This document shows positions 42,087 through 49,426 of a stretch of DNA of 49,426 bases, one piece after another. The stretch covers positions 1 through 49,426 of the forward strand of contig JABDFS010000010.1 in assembly GCA_013286425.1 (NCBI GenBank). Direction: 5' to 3'. Within the stretch, counting starts at the first letter, position 1; every line of letters begins with the position of its first letter. The position numbers were made by a program, and so were the translations under genes. The notes beneath the pieces were generated by a model. The model searched no databases and was not told the origin of the DNA. It saw only the letters and a list, made by a program, of their open reading frames with translations. This DNA comes from Bacteroidota bacterium (GTDB taxonomy: Bacteria; Bacteroidota; Bacteroidia; Chitinophagales; Chitinophagaceae).

Positions 42087-44888
42087 TTATTTTTTTGAAA
42101 TGATAACTTTCTTTACTTCCCCGTCCGCAAAACGAATAAGATAAATACCAGATGCAACATCTTTAATATTGAAATTAATAGTTTGCGCTTTGGCGATTTG
42201 CTCACTTATCATCTTACCATTAATACTGATTAGCTGTACAGGTTTGTACAGAAGTGTTGCGGGTAATGAAACATAAATATTATCTGTTGCAGGATTTGGA
42301 TAAATGTTTATTGATTGATCTTCCGTTTGAATAGCTGTTTCTTTTTTGGCGGTTAAACTACTGCTTTCAGTACCAACAAAAAAACCACCGAATAAGTTTG
42401 TATTAAAGCTTACTTCCCAATAACCATTGTCTGCATTCCAAACAATATTTCCATCAGCAGGATTAATAGTAATTAGTGCAGATGCATAGCTACGCGGCAA
42501 ACCGGAACTGTCTTTACTTTTAGAATTATATGCATATACCCTGAGGTTATGAATACCATTCTGATCATTTGCTGAAGCGGGAAGTTTTAAATACCCTGTT
42601 GCTTTATTATTATAGCCATTAAATTCAGTTTGGGTGAAGTATAAAGTAAGTATTGAATTACCTGAGTAACCAGAATCCTGCCAGGGATAAACCTGGTAAT
42701 GCCTTGAAGCAAATGGCTTTTTTGTAGAATCTGTGATCACTGTTTTTTCAAGCCAGACATTGGAAGTCAGAACATCGTTCACAGCATTTAAATAGTTGCC
42801 TTGCGGTGTAATTTTACAAAGCAGGTTATCATCGTAATTCAACTCCATCTGCCGGTTTACATATGTGGTTATACCATACGAAAAAGTTAATGGCTTTTTA
42901 TTTTCATTAAATTCAATTTCACGTATCATGCTATTATAGCTATCAACAAAAATTACATTGCCTTTTGCATTTAAGGTTATGTCTTCCGGGTAATTCAAAT
43001 TTGCTTTGGTCGCTATATCATCATCTCCGCTATAACTTCCATAGGTCAGATGGTCACCATCACAACGGTAATATTCGCCTAAACCTCCGCCGGCAACTGT
43101 TGTAATAATTCCTGCAGAATCAACTTTTCTTATCCTGTTATTTTGTTCATCAGCAATAAAAACATTTCCGTTATCATCAACACCAACACCGCTGGGATAA
43201 TTTAATGTGGCCTCAGTTGCCAATCCACCATCACCGGAAAAACCTCCGTTACCGTAAATACCTGCAAACAATTTTACATGACCTGATGAGTCTATCTTTT
43301 TTACTGTGTTCGAGCCATAATCGGCAACAAATAAATTTCCATGCTTATCAAAGGCAATTCCTTCCGGATCTCCCAAACCTTTAGCATACACCCGGCTTTG
43401 TCCCTTGCTGTTGAGTTTATAAATAATACCACTATAATCAGAAGATACAAAAAGGTTCCCGTCGGCGTCTGTTTCCAGATCGTATGGAGTAGATATCATC
43501 GCAAAAGTGCTGATGATATTATTCTTATCAATCTTTCTTATTCTTCCGTCACTATGGTCGGCAATAAAAATGTTCCCATTATTATCGCGCGCTAATCCCT
43601 GGGGGTCTCCAAACCTGGCATTTAATGCATTGCCGCCATCGCCATAACCATTATATCCCTGAATACCATCGCCGGCAATAACCTGTATTACACCCGCATT
43701 GTCTATTTTTCTGACCTGGTAACTGTTAGAGATCAGGATATTGTTATTATAGAAATAAACGCCTTTTGGAGAATACGGCTGGTATGTTCCGGCAAATAAA
43801 TTCCGGCTTGCAGAAAGCTGCGCTGATGTAAAATATTGAAAATAAACATCTGATATTTTATGTGTCTTTATATCGTATTTATAGATCGAAGGAAGCTGGA
43901 AAAGACATATATCTTCATCAGTTGAAGAAAAATATATGAAGCCGCTTTTGTAATCAATCGCGCCCAGATCAGATTCGCCAAATGCTGAATGAATTTTACC
44001 TGTTTTATCAACATAAAGAACGCTGCATCCATTTGTTTCAAAAAACACATTGTTGTTCTCATCAACTCTAACATCGCCAGGTGAGCCAACTGCTGTTTTC
44101 AGCGCAGAACTGGTATCATTTGTTACCAATGTACAGGAATTTGAACCGAACCCATTCCCTGCAACGGTGGTAACAATTCCGTTTGAATCAATCTTTCTTA
44201 CCCTGGAATTATTTGGATCAGTAAAGTATATTTGATCATACTTATCGCAGGTTAAACCTGAAATAGTAAACTGCGCCTGCAAAGCAGGTATATTTTCACC
44301 ATTATAAGTTGATAGCCCGTCTCCGGCAACAGTAGTTATAATGCCGTTTACATCTATTTTTCGTATACGCGCATTACCGGCATCAGCAATGTAAATATTG
44401 CCTTTTGAATCAAAAGCCATTGCGGTTGCATAACTTATTTTCGCTTTAGAAACAGGGCCCCCATCACCACTAAACCCATACCCGTTCTCTCCAAGGTAGG
44501 TTGTAATTTTTCCGTCCTGGCCAATCTTTCTTATTATTTGACCGTAAGTATAAACATTATTCTGCTTATCTACTGCTACGGTAGCAGGGTAATTCAAATT
44601 GGCATTTGTTGCCAATGCATTATCACCGGAATAGCCGGGTTCGTATGGCTGTCCTGCGATGATCGTCAAATTATTTACAGATAGTTTTAGTATGTCTTGC
44701 GCTATGGATTGAGCAATTAAAATGTTATTCTTCTGATCGACTGCCAGGCCATAAATGGGCCGGATATTTCCAACAGGATATTCAACCGCAGTAATGGTGT
44801 TTATTTTTTGAGCTGACAAACTACAGCTAATAACCAGTAATAAAATAAATAAGCATGAAGGTTTAAACCGAAGAGTGCAGGTAAGCAT
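42087..44888 (-). CDS. T9SS-secreted NHL-repeat beta-propeller protein (copy 2)
   Basis: 933 residues with a signal peptide (CLFILLLVISCSLSAQ ending near 27), about ten NHL repeats (for example GNVFIADEQNNRIRKVDSAG) and the same C-terminal layout as copy 1. The last ~75 residues (INIYPNPATDN ... KKVIISKK) are nearly identical to those of copy 1, including the segment YKPVQLISINGKMISEQIA. The N-terminal halves have diverged more. It follows dxs by 44 nt on the same strand and could be read through from it, but a TTG-N20-TAACTTTA promoter-like pair lies across the dxs stop. Confidence 0.9.
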   Translation of the reverse strand: MLTCTLRFKPSCLFILLLVISCSLSAQKINTITAVEYPVGNIRPIYGLAVDQKNNILIAQSIAQDILKLSVNNLTIIAGQPYEPGYSGDNALATNANLNYPATVAVDKQNNVYTYGQIIRKIGQDGKITTYLGENGYGFSGDGGPVSKAKISYATAMAFDSKGNIYIADAGNARIRKIDVNGIITTVAGDGLSTYNGENIPALQAQFTISGLTCDKYDQIYFTDPNNSRVRKIDSNGIVTTVAGNGFGSNSCTLVTNDTSSALKTAVGSPGDVRVDENNNVFFETNGCSVLYVDKTGKIHSAFGESDLGAIDYKSGFIYFSSTDEDICLFQLPSIYKYDIKTHKISDVYFQYFTSAQLSASRNLFAGTYQPYSPKGVYFYNNNILISNSYQVRKIDNAGVIQVIAGDGIQGYNGYGDGGNALNARFGDPQGLARDNNGNIFIADHSDGRIRKIDKNNIISTFAMISTPYDLETDADGNLFVSSDYSGIIYKLNSKGQSRVYAKGLGDPEGIAFDKHGNLFVADYGSNTVKKIDSSGHVKLFAGIYGNGGFSGDGGLATEATLNYPSGVGVDDNGNVFIADEQNNRIRKVDSAGIITTVAGGGLGEYYRCDGDHLTYGSYSGDDDIATKANLNYPEDITLNAKGNVIFVDSYNSMIREIEFNENKKPLTFSYGITTYVNRQMELNYDDNLLCKITPQGNYLNAVNDVLTSNVWLEKTVITDSTKKPFASRHYQVYPWQDSGYSGNSILTLYFTQTEFNGYNNKATGYLKLPASANDQNGIHNLRVYAYNSKSKDSSGLPRSYASALITINPADGNIVWNADNGYWEVSFNTNLFGGFFVGTESSSLTAKKETAIQTEDQSINIYPNPATDNIYVSLPATLLYKPVQLISINGKMISEQIAKAQTINFNIKDVASGIYLIRFADGEVKKVIISKK

Positions 44889-44932
44889 ACAACACAGTTT
44901 TAGGTTTACTAAAGTTAGTTGTATGCCGATAT

Positions 44933-46864
44933 CTATCCAATAACTTTCGCAGTAATCTTTTGAGTTATCATTTCACGCGCAGCAGTTGCAATAGCTGCCG
45001 CATCATAATTACATTCATGATGCAGTTCTTTTAATGTGCCATGCTCAACTATCCTGTCAGGAATGCCAAGCATTTTTATATCTGCTTTATAGTTGTGCTC
45101 ATTCATGAATTCAAGCACAGCGCTGCCAAATCCGCCAACAATAGTTCCATCTTCAACGGTAATGATCTTATCAAATTTGCTGAACACTTCGTGCAACAGA
45201 TCTTCATCAATAGGTTTTACAAAACGCAGGTCATAATGCGCAGGATTAATGCCATCAGTTTTTAATTCCCGTATAGCCGCTGAAGCAAAATTTCCCGGGT
45301 GGCCAAGACTTAAAATAGCAATGCCTTCGCCGTCTTTCAGTTTTCTTCCTTTGCCAATTTCTATTTCTTTGAAAGGCGTTTTCCATTCAGGCATCATTCC
45401 TTCTCCACGCGGGTAACGTATAACAAAAGGATATTTATTTTTTTCAAGCTGGGCTGTGTACATAAGGTTACGCAATTCGCTTTCATTCATCGGCGAGCTT
45501 ATAACCATATTTGGTATGCAGCGCATATAAGGAATATCATAAGCACCGTGATGCGTTGGGCCATCTTCACCAACAAGCCCTGCCCTGTCTAAACAAAATA
45601 CTACAGGCAGTTTTTGAATGGCAACATCATGTATCACCTGGTCGTATGCACGTTGCATGAATGATGAATAAATATTGCAGAACACCCGCATGCCCTGTGT
45701 GGCAAGACCTGCGCTTAATGTAACAGCATGCTGTTCCGTAATGCCAACATCAAATGCGCGGTCAGGCATTGCTTCCATCATAAATTTTAAAGAAGAGCCG
45801 CTTGGCATTGCCGGTGTAATGCCCATTATTGTATCATTTGCTTTAGCAAGCTCAATGATAGAATGCCCAAAAACATCCTGGTATTTTGGTGGCTGCGGCA
45901 AATCAAATTTCTTCTTATAAATTTCTCCGGTTACTTTATCAAATAAGCCGGGTGCATGCCATTTGGTTTGATCCTGTTCTGCCAGTGTATAGCCCTTTCC
46001 TTTTACAGTTATAATATGTAAAAGTTTAGGACCGGGGATTTTTTTAAGATCAGATAAAGTATCAACAAGCTTTGTAATGTTATGCCCGTCTATCGGGCCA
46101 AAATACCTGAAGTTCAACGATTCAAAAAGATTGCTTCTTTTGCTAACCATGCCTTTAATTCCTATTTCAAGTTTGGCTGCCATATCGCGCGTGAACCTTT
46201 TGCCAACAGGCAATTTGCCCAGCAACTTCCAGACATCATCCCTTACTTTATTATAAGCAGGTGAGGTAGTAATATCAGTTAAATATTCTTTTAATGCACC
46301 AACATTAGGGTCAATGCTCATGCAATTATCATTCAGAATAACCAACAGGTCTGCATCTGCAACACCGGCATGATTCAAACCTTCAAAAGCAAGCCCGGCT
46401 GTCATAGCACCATCACCAATAACAGCAACTGTTTTGCGGTCACTTTCCTTTTTATATTTCGCAGCCATTGCCATACCTAACGCTGCCGAGATAGATGTAG
46501 AGGAATGGCCAACACCAAACGTATCATACTCACTTTCGCTTCTTTTTGGAAAACCACTAAGGCCGTTGTATTTGCGGTTGGTAATGAAATTATCACGACG
46601 GCCGGTTAATATCTTATGGCCATAAGCCTGGTGGCCAACATCCCAAACCAACTGGTCATAAGGTGTGTTATAAATATAATGAAGCGCCACAGATAATTCA
46701 ACAACACCCAGGCTTGCACCAAAATGGCCACCGTAAACACTTACCACATCAATAATGTATTGGCGCAATTCATCACAAACCTGGAAAAGCTGGTCTCTTG
46801 AAAGCTTTTTAAGGTCTGCGGGAGAATTTACCTGGCTTAATAGTGCTCCGGCTGTTATTTCCAT
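44933..46864 (-). CDS. dxs: 1-deoxy-D-xylulose-5-phosphate synthase
   Basis: First enzyme of the MEP isoprenoid pathway, condensing pyruvate and glyceraldehyde 3-phosphate with TPP. 643 residues. The TPP/Mg motif is split as VAVIGDGAMTAGLAFEGL and VILNDNCMSIDPNVG, the substrate His is in HQAYGHKILTGR, and the pyrimidine half has GITEQHAVTLSAGLA with the conserved Glu and DRAGLVGEDGPTHHG. The length is normal. The undecaprenyl carrier used by the polysaccharide system depends on this pathway, but the genomic proximity is probably incidental. The stop is TAG. Confidence 0.98.
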   Translation of the reverse strand: MEITAGALLSQVNSPADLKKLSRDQLFQVCDELRQYIIDVVSVYGGHFGASLGVVELSVALHYIYNTPYDQLVWDVGHQAYGHKILTGRRDNFITNRKYNGLSGFPKRSESEYDTFGVGHSSTSISAALGMAMAAKYKKESDRKTVAVIGDGAMTAGLAFEGLNHAGVADADLLVILNDNCMSIDPNVGALKEYLTDITTSPAYNKVRDDVWKLLGKLPVGKRFTRDMAAKLEIGIKGMVSKRSNLFESLNFRYFGPIDGHNITKLVDTLSDLKKIPGPKLLHIITVKGKGYTLAEQDQTKWHAPGLFDKVTGEIYKKKFDLPQPPKYQDVFGHSIIELAKANDTIMGITPAMPSGSSLKFMMEAMPDRAFDVGITEQHAVTLSAGLATQGMRVFCNIYSSFMQRAYDQVIHDVAIQKLPVVFCLDRAGLVGEDGPTHHGAYDIPYMRCIPNMVISSPMNESELRNLMYTAQLEKNKYPFVIRYPRGEGMMPEWKTPFKEIEIGKGRKLKDGEGIAILSLGHPGNFASAAIRELKTDGINPAHYDLRFVKPIDEDLLHEVFSKFDKIITVEDGTIVGGFGSAVLEFMNEHNYKADIKMLGIPDRIVEHGTLKELHHECNYDAAAIATAAREMITQKITAKVIG

Positions 46865-46882
46865 TAAGAAAAAATTAAGTTA

Positions 46883-46913
46883 CAAAAATAGTAGTTTTAA
46901 GGCTTTTATTCAA
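46883..46913 (-). promoter_or_regulatory. dxs promoter
   Basis: On the minus strand TTG (46913-46911), a 20-nt spacer and TATTTTTG (46890-46883) fit the Bacteroidota consensus, 18 nt before the dxs ATG. Confidence 0.6.
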
Positions 46914-46960
46914 TATAAACGTGTAGAAGCAGGCATCGGTTCTTTAAACAAAATTTTATT

Positions 46961-47899
46961 ATGAAAGCAATCGTATTAAAAGATTTCGGCAGTGCAGATA
47001 ATCTTGAGGTAGAAGAAATACAGCTACCTGCAATAAAAGACAAGGAAGTGTTAATTGAAGTAAAAGCGATCAGCATCAATCCTGTTGACGTAAAAACGCG
47101 TGCAGGCAAAGGTGCTGCAGCAAGAATAAAAGATGATAAACCCATGATACTTGGTTGGGATGTTTCAGGGATCATTACTCAAACAGGGTCATCGGTTTCA
47201 AACTTTAAGATCGGCGATGAAGTTTTTGGAATGCTTAACTTTCCCGGCCATGGCAAAGCTTATGCTGAATATGTGGCTGTACCTGTCAATCAGCTTGCCA
47301 TCAAACCAAAAAATATATCGTTTGAAGAAGCCGCTGCAGCAACGCTTGCAGCACTAACAGCATGGGAAGTTATTGAGGCATTAAACATACAACCCGGCGA
47401 AAGATTTTTAGTGCATGCTGCTGCAGGAGGTGTGGGGCATTTTGCAGTACAGATCGCAAAACATTTTGGAGCATATGTTATAGGCACTGCTTCTGCAGCC
47501 AACAAAGATTTCGTATTGAGTATAGGTGCGGATGAGTTTGTTGATTATAAAGCACAACCGCTTGATGAAGTATTGAGCAATATTGATAAAGTGCTTGATA
47601 CAATCGGCGGAGAGAATATTGATCTTTCCCTGCAATTGATGAAACCCGGTGGCGCTATTCTTAGTTTGCCTTCAGGTAAAAATGAAGATGTACAGGAAAA
47701 AGCTGAAGCCAAAGGCATAAAGGGGATACGTTTGCTGGTGCATTCAAGCGGAGAGAATCAACAGAAAATTGCGGCACTTATGGAACAGGGGATTATTAAG
47801 TCACATGTGTCTAAGGTATTTTCTTTTGATGAAATAAAAGCCGCACACCTGCAAATTGAAAGCGGCAGAACAGTTGGTAAAATAGTAATCAAAGTATAA
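46961..47899 (+). CDS. Quinone-oxidoreductase-like NADP-dependent MDR protein
   Basis: 312-residue medium-chain dehydrogenase/reductase without the structural zinc cysteines, as in the quinone reductase/Qor branch. The N-terminal GroES-like domain has AISINPVDVKTRAGKG and GWDVSGIITQTGS; the Rossmann part has FLVHAAAGGVGHFAVQIAKHFG (about 147-168) and a C-terminal GRTVGKIVIKV. It probably reduces enones or quinones with NADPH. It is divergent from dxs. Confidence 0.9.
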   Translation: MKAIVLKDFGSADNLEVEEIQLPAIKDKEVLIEVKAISINPVDVKTRAGKGAAARIKDDKPMILGWDVSGIITQTGSSVSNFKIGDEVFGMLNFPGHGKAYAEYVAVPVNQLAIKPKNISFEEAAAATLAALTAWEVIEALNIQPGERFLVHAAAGGVGHFAVQIAKHFGAYVIGTASAANKDFVLSIGADEFVDYKAQPLDEVLSNIDKVLDTIGGENIDLSLQLMKPGGAILSLPSGKNEDVQEKAEAKGIKGIRLLVHSSGENQQKIAALMEQGIIKSHVSKVFSFDEIKAAHLQIESGRTVGKIVIKV

Positions 47900-47942
47900 A
47901 CTTTTTTTCACGCCTATTTAAGCTTTTATGAATGAGATGCTC

Positions 47943-47980
47943 AGGCAAGACGCGCACGTGGTTGTGTCTTATTCTTGCCT
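47943..47980. terminator. Hairpin in convergent spacer
   Basis: AGGCAAGA (47943-47950) pairs with TCTTGCCT (47973-47980); a competing inner stem AAGAC/GTCTT lies inside the loop. Located between convergent genes, it may terminate transcription in both directions or be a small structured RNA. Confidence 0.45.
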
Positions 47981-48020
47981 TCTCAATCGTTGTATAACCA
48001 ATGAACCGAACCGCACGTCC

Positions 48021-48038
48021 TTTCCACGAAAGTGGAAA
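48021..48038. repeat. Perfect GAAA-loop palindrome
   Basis: TTTCCAC-GAAA-GTGGAAA, a perfect 7-bp stem with a GAAA tetraloop in the same convergent spacer. The compact form resembles short dispersed palindromes common in this phylum and could also act as terminator for the minus-strand gene. Confidence 0.5.
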
Positions 48039-48075
48039 TCTCATAATAAAGCTCTTTCAATCCCAGGTTAGATAA

Positions 48076-49426
48076 TTATTCCTTCACAAATTGCTTTATA
48101 ATTACTTCGCCATTGGTTTCAATCTTCAGCAAATAATTACCTGCATGTAATGATGCAATGTTGAGGTTGTATGAAGAGTTCATAGCTGGTAGTTCATGGC
48201 TCATGGCTATGTTACCGTTAAAATCAACAACGGTAAGTTTAGTCATTTGTGATGATGATAAACCTTCTACATGCAAGCTATTTTGTGCAGGATTGGGATA
48301 AATGGAAACCTTATTTAATGTTGTCGCCTGCACATTATTGCGTGTTTGTATATAGTGTTTGACCTTTTGAACAATAATTTGTTTTTTGGTTTTATCATCA
48401 TTGTTATAACGGGCGAGGGCTACTTCATTACCTGATGGGCCGGTTTGATTGTTATTTGCTGCACCTGCCAGCACTACCTTTCCATCCTGCTGCAACATAA
48501 CATTTTCTGCTACATCTAACTGATCCATTGCTGTAATTTGATATCCATTATCACCAAAGCCCGAGTCAATAGTTCCATTTGTATTATATCTTTCTACCAA
48601 AAAATGTACATTTATGCCTGTATTATCATCTGCATCTCCGGCGGTAACTATCTCACCATCTGTTTGTAAGGTAACAGACCTTAATTCAGCACTTGTTTGC
48701 AGCTTATATATATTGAAGCCGTTATTGCCAAAACTTTTATCTAAACTGCCATCCGGCATATAGCGCAAAATAATTGTATTCGAACTATCACCAAAAACAC
48801 TATAAGTAGTGCCTACTGCAACAATTTTACCATCCGCCTGCAAATCAATATCATAAACACCATCAAAGCCGCTCGTTATATCCGAAATAACTTTACCGCT
48901 ATTACCAAATTCTGTGTCGTATGTTCCATCGCTATTGTAACGAGCCAAAACAATTGCGCCTCCACCATAGCCAGCTATAATAATCCTGCCATCTGATTGT
49001 ATTGCTACCGAAGTACCAGCGTATTCATTTGAACCAAAAGTTGTTGCTACTTTCGCATTATTGCCAAAACTTTCGTCAGGAGTGCCGTCAGGCAAATAAC
49101 GAAGGGTAACTATACTGTCTTTGTTGTTGCCAACAAACAAAATTTTTCCATCCGGTTGAATGGCTATACCGTGACAGTTTTGTCCCATATTAGTTTTGAT
49201 TGAACCGTGCTTACCAAATGTTGTATCAACACTGCCGTCTGCATTAAGTCGTGAAGCCATAATGTAATATGGACCAAATAAATCCACAGAATATCCTGCA
49301 ATAACAATTTTATTGTCGGCCTGTATAGCAACAGCATTTGCATACCCACCGTTTTTAATGATGCTTATTCCTTTACTACCAAAAGCTGTATCTGGTACAC
49401 CATCTTTAGAATACTTCATAGCAAAA
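48076..49426 (-). CDS. Delta-60 repeat T9SS-secreted propeller protein, 5' end outside window
   Basis: The frame runs open off the right edge: the Met at 49419 is preceded in frame by Phe-Ala, has no signal peptide and lies within a repeat, so it is internal. At least six delta-60 repeats are visible (YxxDGxxDxxFGxxG, for example YNSDGTYDTEFGNSG and YMPDGSLDKSFGNNG), alternating with ALQxDGKIVxxG strands. After a linker, the C-terminal type A sorting domain reads VSIYPNPAQNSLHVEGL and ends FVKE. The protein is secreted by the type IX system; the function is unknown. Confidence 0.88.
   Translation of the reverse strand, partial: FAMKYSKDGVPDTAFGSKGISIIKNGGYANAVAIQADNKIVIAGYSVDLFGPYYIMASRLNADGSVDTTFGKHGSIKTNMGQNCHGIAIQPDGKILFVGNNKDSIVTLRYLPDGTPDESFGNNAKVATTFGSNEYAGTSVAIQSDGRIIIAGYGGGAIVLARYNSDGTYDTEFGNSGKVISDITSGFDGVYDIDLQADGKIVAVGTTYSVFGDSSNTIILRYMPDGSLDKSFGNNGFNIYKLQTSAELRSVTLQTDGEIVTAGDADDNTGINVHFLVERYNTNGTIDSGFGDNGYQITAMDQLDVAENVMLQQDGKVVLAGAANNNQTGPSGNEVALARYNNDDKTKKQIIVQKVKHYIQTRNNVQATTLNKVSIYPNPAQNSLHVEGLSSSQMTKLTVVDFNGNIAMSHELPAMNSSYNLNIASLHAGNYLLKIETNGEVIIKQFVKE

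Noticed and set aside
39069-44888. DNA tandem repeats or CRISPR-like array in the NHL genes
   Set aside because: The periodicity comes from degenerate NHL codons, units vary in length and sequence, and there are no uniform spacers.
46865-46960. TPP riboswitch upstream of dxs
   Set aside because: The spacer is only 96 nt, AT-rich and lacks the conserved thi-box sequence; an ordinary promoter explains it.
49164-49419. Start of the delta-60 protein at the Met at 49419
   Set aside because: The residue lies inside a repeat, there is no signal peptide and the frame continues to the window edge.
1-49426. General recoding of TAG as an amino acid
   Set aside because: TAG ends several intact genes at normal family lengths (dxs, PD40 protein, SIS isomerase, FkbM-like protein), so it is a working stop codon here.
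1-49426. Insertion sequences, integrases, tRNA or rRNA genes
   Set aside because: No transposase, recombinase or tRNA-like cloverleaf sequence was recognised on either strand, despite signs of recombination.

Overview
The window is an AT-rich bacterial chromosome segment that reads as Bacteroidota, probably a Chitinophagaceae-like lineage. Three things point there. Two complete and one partial secreted beta-propeller proteins end in the type A sorting domain of the type IX secretion system. Several promoters fit the phylum-specific TTG-N19/20-TAnnTTTG pattern. The gene repertoire (NHL, SBBP and delta-60 repeat proteins, a TPR histidine kinase with a NarL regulator, small 4-TM and lipoprotein genes) is typical of the phylum. 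This assignment is an inference; no rRNA or tRNA is present to confirm it.

Layout. 1-6610 holds a truncated SBBP-repeat protein (-), a two-component pair, a PD40/TolB-like protein, a VOC protein and a 4-TM protein. 6611-7120 is the leader of the exopolysaccharide locus and carries a consensus promoter just before the first gene. 7121-28456 is a long co-directional polysaccharide locus. It contains export protein Wza and tyrosine kinase/co-polymerase Wzc, then flippase Wzx and polymerase Wzy with an FkbM-like enzyme. GT2 and GT4 glycosyltransferases, two acetyltransferases and three MptE/DUF115-like proteins follow. A compact sugar-acid cassette comes next: hydroxyacid dehydrogenase, Gfo/Idh oxidoreductase, SIS isomerase, IMPase-type phosphatase, NanQ-like anomerase, NeuA-like cytidylyltransferase and HpcH/HpaI aldolase. 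The locus ends with a secreted GH10 glycosidase. 28463-30739 (-) carries a GT4 enzyme and gmd; 31017-32414 (+) carries the polyprenyl-phosphate sugar-1-phosphate transferase that would start the repeat unit.

32577-49426 is mostly housekeeping: ftsK, an aminotransferase, a GT28-like glycosyltransferase, sixA, dxs and a quinone-oxidoreductase-like gene. It is interspersed with large T9SS-secreted propeller proteins (two tandem NHL paralogs and a delta-60 protein that runs off the right edge).

Working model. The initiating transferase loads the first sugar on the lipid carrier, the GTs extend it, Wzx flips it, Wzy polymerises it, and Wzc/Wza control length and export. The 17.1-24.1 kb cassette looks like a route to a CMP-activated 3-deoxy-ulosonic-type acid made by a pyruvate aldolase rather than by NeuB or KdsA. 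The DUF115 proteins flanking it are candidate transferases for that sugar. This is the most promising undescribed system in the window, but it rests on gene content only.

The locus also shows decay and rearrangement that ordinary gene calling would miss. There is a frameshifted N-terminal copy of wzx at 10.4-10.75 kb and a methyltransferase interrupted by two in-frame TAG codons at 22.3-23.3 kb. A fragment of the dxs 3' end lies between the tandem NHL genes and records how they duplicated. A 40-residue lipoprotein gene at 37.3 kb was found by direct reading.
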